From contig CM074127.1 in NCBI GenBank assembly GCA_037178625.1, forward strand, positions 682,001-746,000: a stretch of DNA of 64,000 nt, given 5' to 3'. The notes under the pieces are model-generated. The model saw only the letters and a program-made list of their open reading frames with translations. It searched no databases and was not told the DNA's origin. Positions 30,565-41,340 of the stretch are shown in pieces (position 1 is the first letter of the stretch; each line of letters begins with the position of its first letter). This DNA is from Skeletonema tropicum. Lineage: Eukaryota > Bacillariophyta > Thalassiosirophyceae > Thalassiosirales > Thalassiosiraceae. The translations under genes and the position numbers were made by a program.

Positions 30565-33500
30565 ATGGCCCACCTCGCCCTACTACTCTCAGTATGGGCA
30601 GCAGTTGCCAGCTGTGGTGACGCCCTCTCAATCATTAGCAACAATAATAATGTTGTGGTGTCACCCAAAAGAGTGGTGTGGGAGTCGGCATCCCTTCCAC
30701 ATCATCACCGCCACTACTACCGTTCTATTGCATCATCATCTTTGAATCTATCCTCGCTACCCGATACTCATGATGTCAAACTAAATGTTGGCAGAATAGA
30801 CGATGATGCTAATCTTTGCTCCTCGGCACCATTCGTGGGTCACACTAAACAAACATCATTAGAGTTGAAATTGAATACTCTCTTTGAATGGAAGGAGATG
30901 TTCCAACATTTTCTCTCCAATGAACGACAACGAAGCAGCATCCATTTGAATCAGGCATTATATACGGCCGCAATGAGTGTAGTGATTGGAATGCAACCGC
31001 TGTCGGCACTGGCGTACGATATGAATACTTATCCGCAGGGTGCAATTACATCGACATCCACCACCACCACCAGCAATAACAACGATGCTATCCAATCAAG
31101 CTCCATACTCGCAGCAGCAACAACATCATCATCCGACCTACATGTCAAAATTGACGACACTATTAATGCTAGAAAGCCTCCCCAAATAAATTCCTCCTCG
31201 AATTCCAAATTGAGCATGGGTGTCAAAATTGAATACTACCCAGAGGAAATTGAAGAAATGAAGTTGTTGCAAGCGGAACGAGAAGAGTTAGAGCGAATGG
31301 CAAGGGTAAAGCAGGACAACATGATGATGGAGCAGGAAAAACAGAACATTAGTATGGAAGAACCAAAAATGATGATGGAAGAGAAGAAGACAGCACCAGC
31401 GACATCATTGGCAGCATCTTCTTCTGTAGCAGCTACAACAACAACATCAACATCATCATCAACGGCTATTACGACAACAACTGTCAAACAAGATCAATCC
31501 ACACAGGAGAAGCTGCGTTCGTCTACTCCGTCTTCGGTGGTGCAGATTGCAGAGATCGAGAATACACAGCAAAGAAACTCGCAAAAAACACCACCATCAA
31601 CAACAAAAGAGAGTATTAATAACGAAAAGGAAGAACTCATCAAGATATTACGTGATACTTCCACCACAACCTCGGCAATAACGAAACAAACACTGCCCTC
31701 CCCTTCACAGGTTGCTACTACCGCTAAACCTGTTGATGATGTTATTGTGGACAAAGGAGATGGAACGCAGCTACAATTGATTCAACTGGTTGGTGTTGGT
31801 GCAGTTGGAGCTGGATTGATCAATTCAGTCACCTCGAAGAAGAAGAAGAAGAAGAAGAAAAGTGTAGATGATATTAACAGCAACAAGAACAACATCAGTA
31901 ATAAACCTCCTCTACTACCATCCTCGTCACTTGATCCATCAACACCTCCTCGGATCAAAAAATACACACCAAAACCACCCTCCGAACCACCCATCCCACC
32001 CTCCTCCTCCTCCGACACAAAATTGAATAAGGTACTGGGATTACTCGAGGATGATTTACAAGAATTAAATAAAAATTTGGAATTGTTGGAGAATGATTTG
32101 TTAGAGTTGAATGAGGATTTGGAGTTGTTGCAAGATGATGATGAAGAGGGTGGTGATTCCAATTTGGTATTGGGTGATGGTGGTGGTGGTGCTGGTACTG
32201 CATTAGTTTCAAATGGGTCTTACTTGGATTCACTTGCGGGTAGTAGTCAATTTGAATCAAAGCGTTCGGGAGCGGGATTTCAGTCTTCATATCTCGGTGG
32301 ATTGGGAGATGCTGCACCTCAATCGTCTACTCAACCATTGGTCGGTGGTGGTGGTGGTGGTGCCACTGTTTCATATGGATCTTACTTGAATTCGCTTGCG
32401 GGTAGCAGTCAATTTGATGAATCCGGAACGGGATTTCAGTCTTCCTATCTCGGTGGATTGGGAGGTGCTGCCCCTTTGGAGTTCAACTACGAGGAATCTA
32501 CTGTAGCAGCAGCAGCAGTGGAACAAGAGGAGTGGTTCGCTGCTGAAGCGCAAAGAGGTAGGGAAAAAGCCGAGGAGAGAGCAAGGGAGCAAGAGGAGAT
32601 GTTACTGGTAGAGCAGAGAGCAAAAGAAGATGCTGCTTTGGTAATGCAATTACAGATGCGGATGATGGCTGCTGAGAAGAAAAAGGCAGAAGAAGAGAGG
32701 ATGATGGAGCAAAGGGCAAAAGAAGAAGAAGAAGAGGCCGAGAAGCTTCGCCGGCAACAGGAAGAGGTGGAACGTTTGGCGGAGGAGCGAAGGCAAAGAG
32801 AAGAGGAAGAGTTGGAAGAGAAGGCAAAAGAAGAGGCTGAAATGAGGGCGTTTGAGGAGCGCCTGGCTGCAGAGCAAAGAGCCAAAGAAGAAGCCGAGCT
32901 GAAAAACACCGAGCAGAACATGTCTTACCTGAATGATGCTTACTTGGATTCGCTTGCGGGTAGTAGTCAATTTGAACCGAAACGTTCCGGAACAGGATTT
33001 CAGTCCTTGTATCTCAGTAGATTGGGAGATGCTGCCCCTTTGGAGTTCAACTACGACGAATCTGCTGCAGCGAAGGAAGAAGAGTATTCGGCTAACTATG
33101 ACATCGTTGATCAGATACCAAATGCATTATTGGACGCAGATCAGTATGCAAGCAATCAGGTGGAAGCGTTAGCAATGATCGTCACCCCATCTGCCTCAAC
33201 TGTTTCAAAGGGGTCTTACTTGGATTCGCTCACAGATGGCAATCCTGCAGAAGCAACAGGTTCTTACTTGGATTCGCTTGCAGGTGGTAATCAACGCTCA
33301 AGGACGGGATCCAATCTTGGTGGATTGGGAGGTTACTTGGACACGCTTTTGGGTAGGAAAGCTGAGCCGACACCTTCGGGAGTGGGATTTTCTCAATCCT
33401 CCTACCTTAGTGGGTTGGGAGGTGAGAATACCCCACTGGAGTTTCGTTACGTTGGTTCTACTGCAACACTTGAAGAAGGAGAGTATACATCGAACTATGA

Positions 33501-34587
33501 CAACGTTGATGAGACATATACATCCTCGAACACAGAGCAGTATGAAATCAATGAAACCGAAGAGCTTCCATCACCATCTAATCCACCATTTTCATCATCC
33601 AGAGCAACTTTTCCTACATCAGCAAATGCACAACAAAGAATTATTTCAACAACATCGGGAAGAAAACTGAGCATTGGTGCTAGAATTACAAGTGATGTCA
33701 ATATTGATCGGGAAACACCGCCACCATTTCGTGGGCAATCTTCGTCTACACGTCTGCAAATGTTCGGTATGACGCATCAAAAAGGACGACAGCCAACTCG
33801 TCTTTACATGTCCCAACAATCTAGCGAGGAGGAATCATTATTCCCTTCCACTGATGCGTTGATTGAAGTCTTGAGGCAGCAAAAGATGGAGAAGGATCGA
33901 CGAGATGCCGAATTTAGGGCGCAGCAGCAGCAGCAGGCTGAACGAGAGGCACAAGAACAAGAAGCTGCCGCTTTGAAGGCAAAGCACGAAGAGAAGGAAC
34001 GGATATTGGCTGAGGCTGAAGCTCAAAGAGCTAGGGAAGAAGCCGAGGAGAGAGCAAGGGAGCAAGAGGAGCTGTTACTGGCAGAGCAGAGAGCAAAAGA
34101 AGATGCTGCTTTGGAAATGCAATTACAGATGCAAATGATGGCTGCTGAGAAGAAGGCAGAAGAAGAGAGAATGATGGAGCAAAGGGCAACAGAAGAAGAG
34201 GCCGAGAAGCTTCGCCGGGAACAGGAAGAGGTGGAACGTTTGGCGGAGGAGCGAAGGCAAAGAGAAGAGGAAGAAGCAAAGTTAAGAGCATGGGAAGAAA
34301 AACAGGGGCGATTGCTATTGGAAGAGAAGGCAAAAGAAGAGGCTGAAATGAAAGAATTTGAGGAGCGCCTAGCTGCAGAGCAAAGAGCCAAAGAAGAAGC
34401 CGAGTTGAGAACAATTGAGCAGAACGTGTCTTACCTGAATGATGCTTTGGCCCAAGTTGATGATAGATTAGATGCTCTCAACAGCTACGAATCAGAAGTA
34501 GAATATCTTGATGTTGATGAAGGCATTCAATATTTGAACTCGGCAGTGGCTGAAATAGATGATCTTCTTTCGGACGGTGATACATAG
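30565..34587 (+). CDS. Signal-peptide, coiled-coil protein with SYLxSL repeats
   Basis: 1340 residues, single exon. Residues 1-20 are a signal peptide (LALLLSVWAAVASCGDA then L). A second hydrophobic stretch (TAAMSVVIGMQPLSALAY) lies near residue 140 and a third (LIQLVGVGAVGAGLINSV), followed by eight lysines, near 404-430. Residues about 551-960 hold some ten SYLxSL or SYLxGLG motifs, paired with GSSQF, RSGxGFQSS and PLEFNY. Two Glu/Arg/Ala coiled coils (about 656-789 and 1106-1292) are near copies of each other, both ending in YLNDA, so part of the gene was duplicated internally. Layout resembles the pair at 43-53 kb. It looks like a membrane-tethered, multivalent scaffold in the secretory system or plastid. 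No enzyme domain. Function unknown. Confidence 0.8.
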   Translation: MAHLALLLSVWAAVASCGDALSIISNNNNVVVSPKRVVWESASLPHHHRHYYRSIASSSLNLSSLPDTHDVKLNVGRIDDDANLCSSAPFVGHTKQTSLELKLNTLFEWKEMFQHFLSNERQRSSIHLNQALYTAAMSVVIGMQPLSALAYDMNTYPQGAITSTSTTTTSNNNDAIQSSSILAAATTSSSDLHVKIDDTINARKPPQINSSSNSKLSMGVKIEYYPEEIEEMKLLQAEREELERMARVKQDNMMMEQEKQNISMEEPKMMMEEKKTAPATSLAASSSVAATTTTSTSSSTAITTTTVKQDQSTQEKLRSSTPSSVVQIAEIENTQQRNSQKTPPSTTKESINNEKEELIKILRDTSTTTSAITKQTLPSPSQVATTAKPVDDVIVDKGDGTQLQLIQLVGVGAVGAGLINSVTSKKKKKKKKSVDDINSNKNNISNKPPLLPSSSLDPSTPPRIKKYTPKPPSEPPIPPSSSSDTKLNKVLGLLEDDLQELNKNLELLENDLLELNEDLELLQDDDEEGGDSNLVLGDGGGGAGTALVSNGSYLDSLAGSSQFESKRSGAGFQSSYLGGLGDAAPQSSTQPLVGGGGGGATVSYGSYLNSLAGSSQFDESGTGFQSSYLGGLGGAAPLEFNYEESTVAAAAVEQEEWFAAEAQRGREKAEERAREQEEMLLVEQRAKEDAALVMQLQMRMMAAEKKKAEEERMMEQRAKEEEEEAEKLRRQQEEVERLAEERRQREEEELEEKAKEEAEMRAFEERLAAEQRAKEEAELKNTEQNMSYLNDAYLDSLAGSSQFEPKRSGTGFQSLYLSRLGDAAPLEFNYDESAAAKEEEYSANYDIVDQIPNALLDADQYASNQVEALAMIVTPSASTVSKGSYLDSLTDGNPAEATGSYLDSLAGGNQRSRTGSNLGGLGGYLDTLLGRKAEPTPSGVGFSQSSYLSGLGGENTPLEFRYVGSTATLEEGEYTSNYDNVDETYTSSNTEQYEINETEELPSPSNPPFSSSRATFPTSANAQQRIISTTSGRKLSIGARITSDVNIDRETPPPFRGQSSSTRLQMFGMTHQKGRQPTRLYMSQQSSEEESLFPSTDALIEVLRQQKMEKDRRDAEFRAQQQQQAEREAQEQEAAALKAKHEEKERILAEAEAQRAREEAEERAREQEELLLAEQRAKEDAALEMQLQMQMMAAEKKAEEERMMEQRATEEEAEKLRREQEEVERLAEERRQREEEEAKLRAWEEKQGRLLLEEKAKEEAEMKEFEERLAAEQRAKEEAELRTIEQNVSYLNDALAQVDDRLDALNSYESEVEYLDVDEGIQYLNSAVAEIDDLLSDGDT

Positions 34588-35674
34588 TGGCTGTTAGGTG
34601 AATGATGGCTGCTTCGGAAGGAGATAAGTTTAGTAGAGTAAATAGAAGAGATACTTTCACAAAGTCCATGACCATTTTGAATAGATTTTCATTCATCTGA
34701 TATCTATGATTCTCCTAACGAAAAATTGCCCCCATCCCATCTCAGTCAAAAGTACATACCACGCTAATACTCCAGAGAGAGAATGAGAAAGTACTGAGCT
34801 GTATTCTACTGGCGGGAACTAAATCGTACCGGAAATAAATCGTACCACGGAGAAATCTCCACACAAATCACTAACAAAACACAAAAAAGACGCATTCTAC
34901 ACCCTAATATCATGGTTCTGAGCCTCCATGTCAACGCCTATCCCAAATAATCGACCATAATATGATAGTATAGACAAGTAGCTTTCGATAGAACCACTGG
35001 TCAACGTTGTATGTAGTATACTCGCATAGCAGCAGCAGCACAGGCATGCAGATATGCCGTAGACATGCGTCATTCTAGATCGAAATAGCAGTTATTGGTC
35101 CCAAATTTGTCGATAGGTGCTCCATCTCGACGAACTATAGTCTCTTCTGCATCATATAATGTATATATACTGTTTGGGATTCTATGTTTAGGCTGCTATA
35201 AGTATTTTCGTCGAGTATCATGGCCAAATTTATGACTCTTTTCATGTTGTTAGTGTTTTGTGCGAAAAATTTGATAAATCGTACCGCGGCGAGGTACGAT
35301 TTAGTTCCCGCCAGTAGTATTCTCATGCTAGAGATAGATTTCATAGGTACGTAGGAGTACTTTTACGTATGACCTTGGGGGCGAGGAACCCGACAGATTG
35401 TTGAAAAATTTACACGTCACATATACTACAAAGACGATACGACTTCATCAACGAACACGGTAGTCGTATTAAATTAGTACCATATGGTACCGTCATGTCA
35501 TTCCAAGAGCAGCTGTTTTTTGCAAAAAGTGCATGCCGCTTTTGCAGATCTTTTCGCGGATGCACTTTTATTATGTATCTGATGCGTATTGTACTTATTC
35601 GTTGATCGCTGAGAGGGAATGCCTGAACATGCACTGCACTTAAACACTTATTGTTATTTTGTTGTCCCAATCCG
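34588..35674. other. Intergenic containing a MITE
   Basis: The stretch between the coiled-coil gene and the AAA ATPase gene. Nearly half is the inverted-repeat element at 34807-35316. No other feature is clear; a 33-nt inverted word pair (AAAAAGTGCATGC / GCATGCACTTTT type) occurs near 35524-35570. Confidence 0.5.
34807..35316. mobile_element. MITE-like non-autonomous DNA transposon
   Basis: CTACTGGCGGGAACTAAATC and the next 5 bases at 34806-34830 are exactly reverse-complemented at 35293-35317 (25 bp). If the element begins TACTGGCGG, it is flanked by the direct repeat GTATTC (34801-34806 and 35317-35322), a 6-bp target duplication; read as a Tc1/mariner-type end it would instead have a TA duplication with CTGGCGGG ends. 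The inner part of each end repeats AAATCGTACC. At about 510 bp it has no transposase ORF, so it must be moved in trans. Confidence 0.85.
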
Positions 35675-38600
35675 ATGTCTAATGAAAGTAATACAAAGGG
35701 AAGTGCTTTTGACCTGAGCATATCACTCTCAGAGTGGATTTCCTTCAAGACGAAAGTTATCGGTACACAGACACAGCAGCCTTCAGGTGGTGAAAATCCC
35801 GATGATTACATACTTCCAGCTCTGCAGATTGCCGCCTCACTTGCGGATCAGATTTGTAAAGCCGAAGAAGATAGTGTTCAATTGCTCATGCCTACGCCGG
35901 GCACGCAAGATTGGATAGATAGAATTGTAGTCAGGGCAAATGGTAACGCCAGCAATAACATTCGAGCAGAAGTATTACCGTCTTTATTGTCCACTACGAC
36001 GGTTAATAATGATTCGAAACAAGCAAGGAATAATGAAATATTATATTCACTCGGGCTTGTCTTTTATCAACTATTCTCAAGGGGGGAACGGCCTGACGGG
36101 TCTCAAATTCAAACTGGGGCGACGAATGAATTGAAATTGTTAGAGGGCTTGGATCCACTCCCCTTTGATCAAGGTGACGGAACCATTGATCTAGAAGTTT
36201 TCAGTGGTGTTGATCTCAATGTCAGTGATCTTCTCGGAAGTGATGATCTTAATAAAGGTGATCTTCTCGCAGTTGAAGATCTTCGAGATGACTACAATCA
36301 TAGGGGAAATAGTGACATTGAGGGGTCCTTTCAGGGTCAAAATCCAAGAAAGAAAGAATCGGCAAGTAATAAGAACATTATATATGCAAAGTCAGTGGAG
36401 ACACTGAAAGATAAAGGAGTTCCCACATCTATGTGTGATTTGATTTCCAATATGTTGGGTATAACAGATGGCAGACACGGGGGAGAGGATGCGTATCGAT
36501 GTATGTCAGATGTAAGGGATGACTTGCAGCTCATGCTTGAGAAACCTTCGATCTATCTCTACGATCAGGATATGGGCAGTTTCTCAACGACTGGATTGAA
36601 ATTTGGTGACACTGTCTACGGTAGAAAAGCCGAGCTATCCACTATTATTGATGCCTACCGGCGGTCAGCGGTTGGTAAAAGCGAGTCGGTAGTAATATCC
36701 GGCAAATCAGGAACGGGCAAGTCATTTTTGGCGGTTGAAGTAGGGAAGTATGTGATTTCAAACAGAGGGATCTTTCTTTCTGGAAAGTTCGATCAACTGC
36801 AACAGGGCAAACCATTCAGTGCATTGGCGTCGGCTTTCAACCAATTTTGCGATTATCTGGTACGCGATCGTACCCTTGCTTCAGTGAAGCAGAAATTGGC
36901 CCATCAGGTGGTTCGCACGCTTGGAGGGGATGCATATTACTTGACCAAGCTTATACCCACGTTGGCAATCATTCTAGGTCTAGAAGGAATTGGCTGTAAT
37001 CATGATGAAGACAACGTCAACGCCCAGAAGCGACTTCAAATGCTGTTATGTCAATTTGTGCAAGTGATATCTAATTCATTCGCTGCTCCTGTAACTTTAT
37101 TCCTCGATGACTTGCAGTGGGCAGATTCAGCATCTATCGCAGCTGTGAACCAACTCCTACTTGGCGGTGGCCTCAACTCGCAGAATCAGAATGCACATTT
37201 TTTCTTCTTAGGATGTTACCGGAAAGGAGAGGTCAATGGCGCAGTAAACGATGACGTGATTCCATCAACACACGTCAAACTTGATTCTATTGACGAAGAG
37301 ACGTTGGTAACGATGGTTTCAGAAACGTTGTGCCTATCGCCGCGTCTGACGCGGAGTTTAGCAAGTATAATATACCACAAGACGAAGGGGAATCCACTTT
37401 TCGTTACTCGATTGATGATCTCGCTGAGCAAGCATGGTCTACTACGTCCAAGCTTGCGACGTCGACGGTGGGAATGGAACGAAGAGAAGATCTTGTGCCA
37501 GAAGCTGTCCGACGATGTGGCCGAGTTCCTATCGGGTACGATTTCAGCGTTGCCCATTAATGTGAAAGCAACACTGAGCACTTTGTCTTGTTTTGGGTCA
37601 TCGGTAAACAGTGCCTTCGTCAAGACACTTGAGAGAGTTCTCGACACAAACTTACGTGACGGCATAGAGACAGCTGTCGCCGGAGGTTTACTCGACAAGA
37701 TAGACGATCAATATCGTTTCAGTCATGACCGCATCCAAGAGGCTTCTTACAACATGATGAACTATCTTGATCGGCGCAGCTTCCATTTTAGCCATGGTAT
37801 GGCTTTAGCCCGTTTGCACGATCAAGAGGACGGCTTTCTTTTCACTGCTGTAAATCAACTCAATTTAGCGGGTCCTGAAGCCGTCGAGGACAAGAGGCAA
37901 TACGCCATTGTTGCAAATCTTAATCTCAGGGCCGGGAAGGAGGCAATGGGAATGTCAGATTTTGAAGCAGCTTACTCGTATTTTGATAATGGGATAACGT
38001 TTCTGCGGAAAAAGCACTGGGAGGATCACTACACGTTGAGCTTAGAGTTGTTTAACTTGGCTGCAAACTGTGCCCTCGCCAATAGCGACATCATCAGCTT
38101 GAAACTTCTATCTCAACAAGTTATGGAAAAGGCTCAGTCATTTGAGGACACACTCAACGTTACTTATTTCGTTATATATTCCCTGGCATGGTCATCAAGG
38201 CTACCAGAATCAATTGAAAAGGGGCTTGATATTTTGTTGATGCTAGGTATTGATTTGCGAAGGTGTGAATCGAGTATAGAAGCTTGCGTGAAAGATACAA
38301 AAGATCTGCTTTCAGCTTACACTTATGATGAATTATTGAATACCAGAAGAATGACTGACTCAACAATGACTATTGCAATGAAATTCCTGAGCAAATTGAT
38401 GTTGGGAATGGGTCAAACTAAGCCTGAATCAGCGCCGCATGTGGCGAACCAAATTATTCATCTGTCTGTTGATCATGGCATGAATCCTGTGTCTGCATTA
38501 GGGTTTGTGCACTTTGGCTCGTATGCAGCAAAGCTTGGAGATATTAGGGGAGGATACAACTACGTGAAACTGGCTTGTTCGTTGCTGGACAAATTAGGAT

Positions 38601-39778
38601 CAAGAGAAAACGCTGGTGAGGTCATGTGTATACGAACACAAGTTGTATCATACATAGAGCCGCTTCAAGCCACATTGGAATATCATAATGAGGGATACGC
38701 TGCTGCAATAGCATCTGGTGATATCATCCAAGCAGCTCTCAACTTGTATACAGGTTATTTATCCATTTACCATGCTGGTGTGAAGTTAGAAGCAACAAGA
38801 GAAAAAGGTGAAGAAGCAATTAACTTCATACGGGAAAGAAAGATGGTGATGGTGATATTCTTGCTACAAATACAACTCGTACAGAATTCTGTACTCAAGT
38901 TGATTGGAATTGATGAAGAATTAGAGCACAGTTCAGCAGTGGAAGAGAGTATTCTCGCAACAAAGAACGGTAACATGAAGATGACACTCTTCATTGAGAA
39001 GGCACATATCAGCTTCATGTTTCGATTGTACGATGATACCAAAGACTACGCAGAGAAGTTCTTGGGTTGCGTCACTAGCAGTGCTTTTCCCAATTTGACA
39101 ATCATGCAATCTTTTATTGCATTTTATATTGGTCTCATTTCATTCTGGGTGGCTAGGAACTCGAGAGATGGAGACAAATGGCACGAAAGAGGCAACAAGT
39201 CCAAACTGGCATTGAAGAAATGGGCTGAGACGTCTCAGTGGACATTTGAGAATAAATGGTACTTATTGGAGGCGGAGGAAGCATTTTCTAACTGCAACTT
39301 CGATGACGCTAAAATGTACTATGAGAAGGCTATATCATCAGCCAAAGCTCACAAGGTAAGACGAAAAGAATGTGCATGCTTTCACATTGGCCAATACCAT
39401 GGTGTCGTATATTCACTCGCTTTTACTTTGGTATGTATTGCATTTAGTTCGTACACGAAGAAGCCTTGGCCTCTGAGTTGGCAGCGTATTTCTATTTGGA
39501 CATTGGGGAAGTCAACATTGCAGCTGATTACTGTTTGCTTGCACATGAAAGGTATCAAGAATGGGTAAGTAGATCACATTGATTTCTATATCTGTATCTG
39601 TCAAATCAATTGTTGATCGTGTCTCAAATCTTTGTCGACTTCATAACAGGGTGCAATTGGGAAGTGCGCAAGTTTGTTCAAGTTCTTTGGTAGCATTATG
39701 AACGATCGTGTGGGTTCAAGTTCGGCAATCGCTGATGATGTTCATTCTGATCTGGCTCACCTACTTGCCCCAGAATAG
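35675..39778 (+). CDS. AAA-type ATPase with degenerate kinase-like N-terminus and TPR-like C-terminus
   Basis: Three exons, 35675-39355, 39448-39564 and 39650-39778 (1308 residues); introns of 92 and 85 bp, phase 0. The start chosen is the ATG at 35675 (MSNESN). The N-terminal 300 residues resemble the tail of a protein kinase-like domain (ILYSLGLVFYQLFSRGERP, then MCDLISNMLG and DVRDDLQLMLEKP) without an active kinase site. An AAA_16-type ATPase follows: YGRKAELSTI, Walker A GKSGTGKS (about residues 343-350), GKFDQLQQGKPFSALASAF, and Walker B TLFLDDLQWAD (about 475). The rest is helical repeats, ending with EEALASELAAYFYLDIG and ERYQEWGAIGKCASL. This is the kinase-AAA-TPR scaffold of large signalling proteins, but no histidine-kinase or cyclase output domain follows. 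Role is therefore inferred only as regulatory ATPase. Confidence 0.85.
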
Positions 39779-41340
39779 ATTTTTGCCTCCATGCTGCCTT
39801 CTCTCAGGGGATTTGGCAGCGGCGAGGGCTTCAATGAAGAGAAAGAAGAAGAAAAAGGGTAGCGAACTAAAATAACCCTTTTTACATAGGCCGACCCCAG
39901 AGTTCGTCGTGGGCTGCAAGCCAAAGATGGCTCAAAATGATGCTACAACATCTTCTGATAGTGCTTAGCTCTCGAAGTTCGAGCGGCCTATTAATTCTAG
40001 TTCTGACTATGTAACAGCGATTTCAAATTTTTGGACATTCAGTGGGGAAGCCAAATGTGTTCTATGTCTACTTATGGGATTGCTGTGTTTGAACAACCAC
40101 GGTCAATCTGATAAGGCGACTTTGATTTGATTACCCGTATCATTCATCACCCCCCCGTCGTCGTTGCTACAGTTCTTTGTGGATGGAGGGCGATTCTTTA
40201 AAAAATCAACACTTGAGGCCTTGTCGTGCCTCGTCGTCACAACACTCTTGAATTGGCCGCGCGCATCGGAAACCGTGGCCAGGTCAGCCGCAGCGGGGCG
40301 AGACTTACGCAGCTCACTAAGAGGTTTAAAAAGCTTGTTATTGCAGCAGTTCTGGCGCAGTTCCAAGTTTTTTTGATCTATAGAATCTAGCTCAAGATTT
40401 CACCAGAGAGCTGAGAGGCGCCCTTACTTTGTGTAAGCTCGCACTGGCAGCTTCCTGAGCAGAGTTGGCGGTAAAGGAAGCCCCTCCGAACATTTTAATG
40501 GAATGGCAGTGCAACCTTTACCGCTTGAGCCGATCTGCGTCTATGTGGATGTGGATTTAGGGTAAGGGAGAAGATGACTGCAGATACTGGTGAAAGAGTA
40601 CGCTTTCATTTTCATGGTCATCGAGCGCTGGCAAGGGGAGATATTCGCTGTAAGAGACAGATCCTGCTACATATCATCTTTGCACAACTATAACTGGACT
40701 GAATCGATGTGAACACAAGAGGCATTACATGAGGTTCTACGGCTTTTCCAACTTTGGGCATGTAAACAAGTCCACGAGGCAAGGGTTGATCAGGCATCTC
40801 TTTGAACCCATCAAAACGAATGCATTCTTTATCCTTCAATTGATAATCAGATTGAGGGCTGGCCTGGACACTTGACAGGGTTTGAGTCCCGTCTCGGAAG
40901 ATTCCGAGATCCCTTTGCTTCCGCACCTTTCCCAATATACTTCAGGAACCAAGCACCCAAGTAAAAAATCAAATATGTCCACTTACCCAAATGTTTGCTC
41001 CACTGTGGTTGCACATGAATGGAAAAATCCATGTATTTATACTCCTATCAACTTGGACTTTGGGGTGATCACTTGAAATGGATGACGTCATTTCCTCTTT
41101 CCTATACTTTCTACTTTCTACTTTTATTTCAACGCAAATCGGAACTTTGAATGAATGAAAATGAATGAAGGCGAGAACAGAACTGCCATCATGAACATGG
41201 AACATGTCATCGTTGTGCAGAATTGATAATTGATACACTGAGTTAACGACAACAAAGACCAATAATAAGGAGGCAGTAACAGAAAAAGATATTGAGTCGA
41301 TAATATATTGTAGGCAGATCATATCATCAAAAGAAGAGAG
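39779..41340. other. Intergenic, no gene I can support
   Basis: 1.56 kb. Minus-strand frames at 40103-40366 and 40618-40935 are open but begin at TTG rather than ATG and show no recognisable domain; the second (DYQLKDKECIRFDGFKEMPD) is coding-like and might be an exon. No RNA gene recognised. Confidence 0.35.

Noticed and set aside
40870..40900. A tRNA T-arm-like string (GGGTTTGAGTCCCGTC)
   Set aside because: No matching acceptor, D or anticodon arms could be built around it, and the T-loop is not TTCRA.
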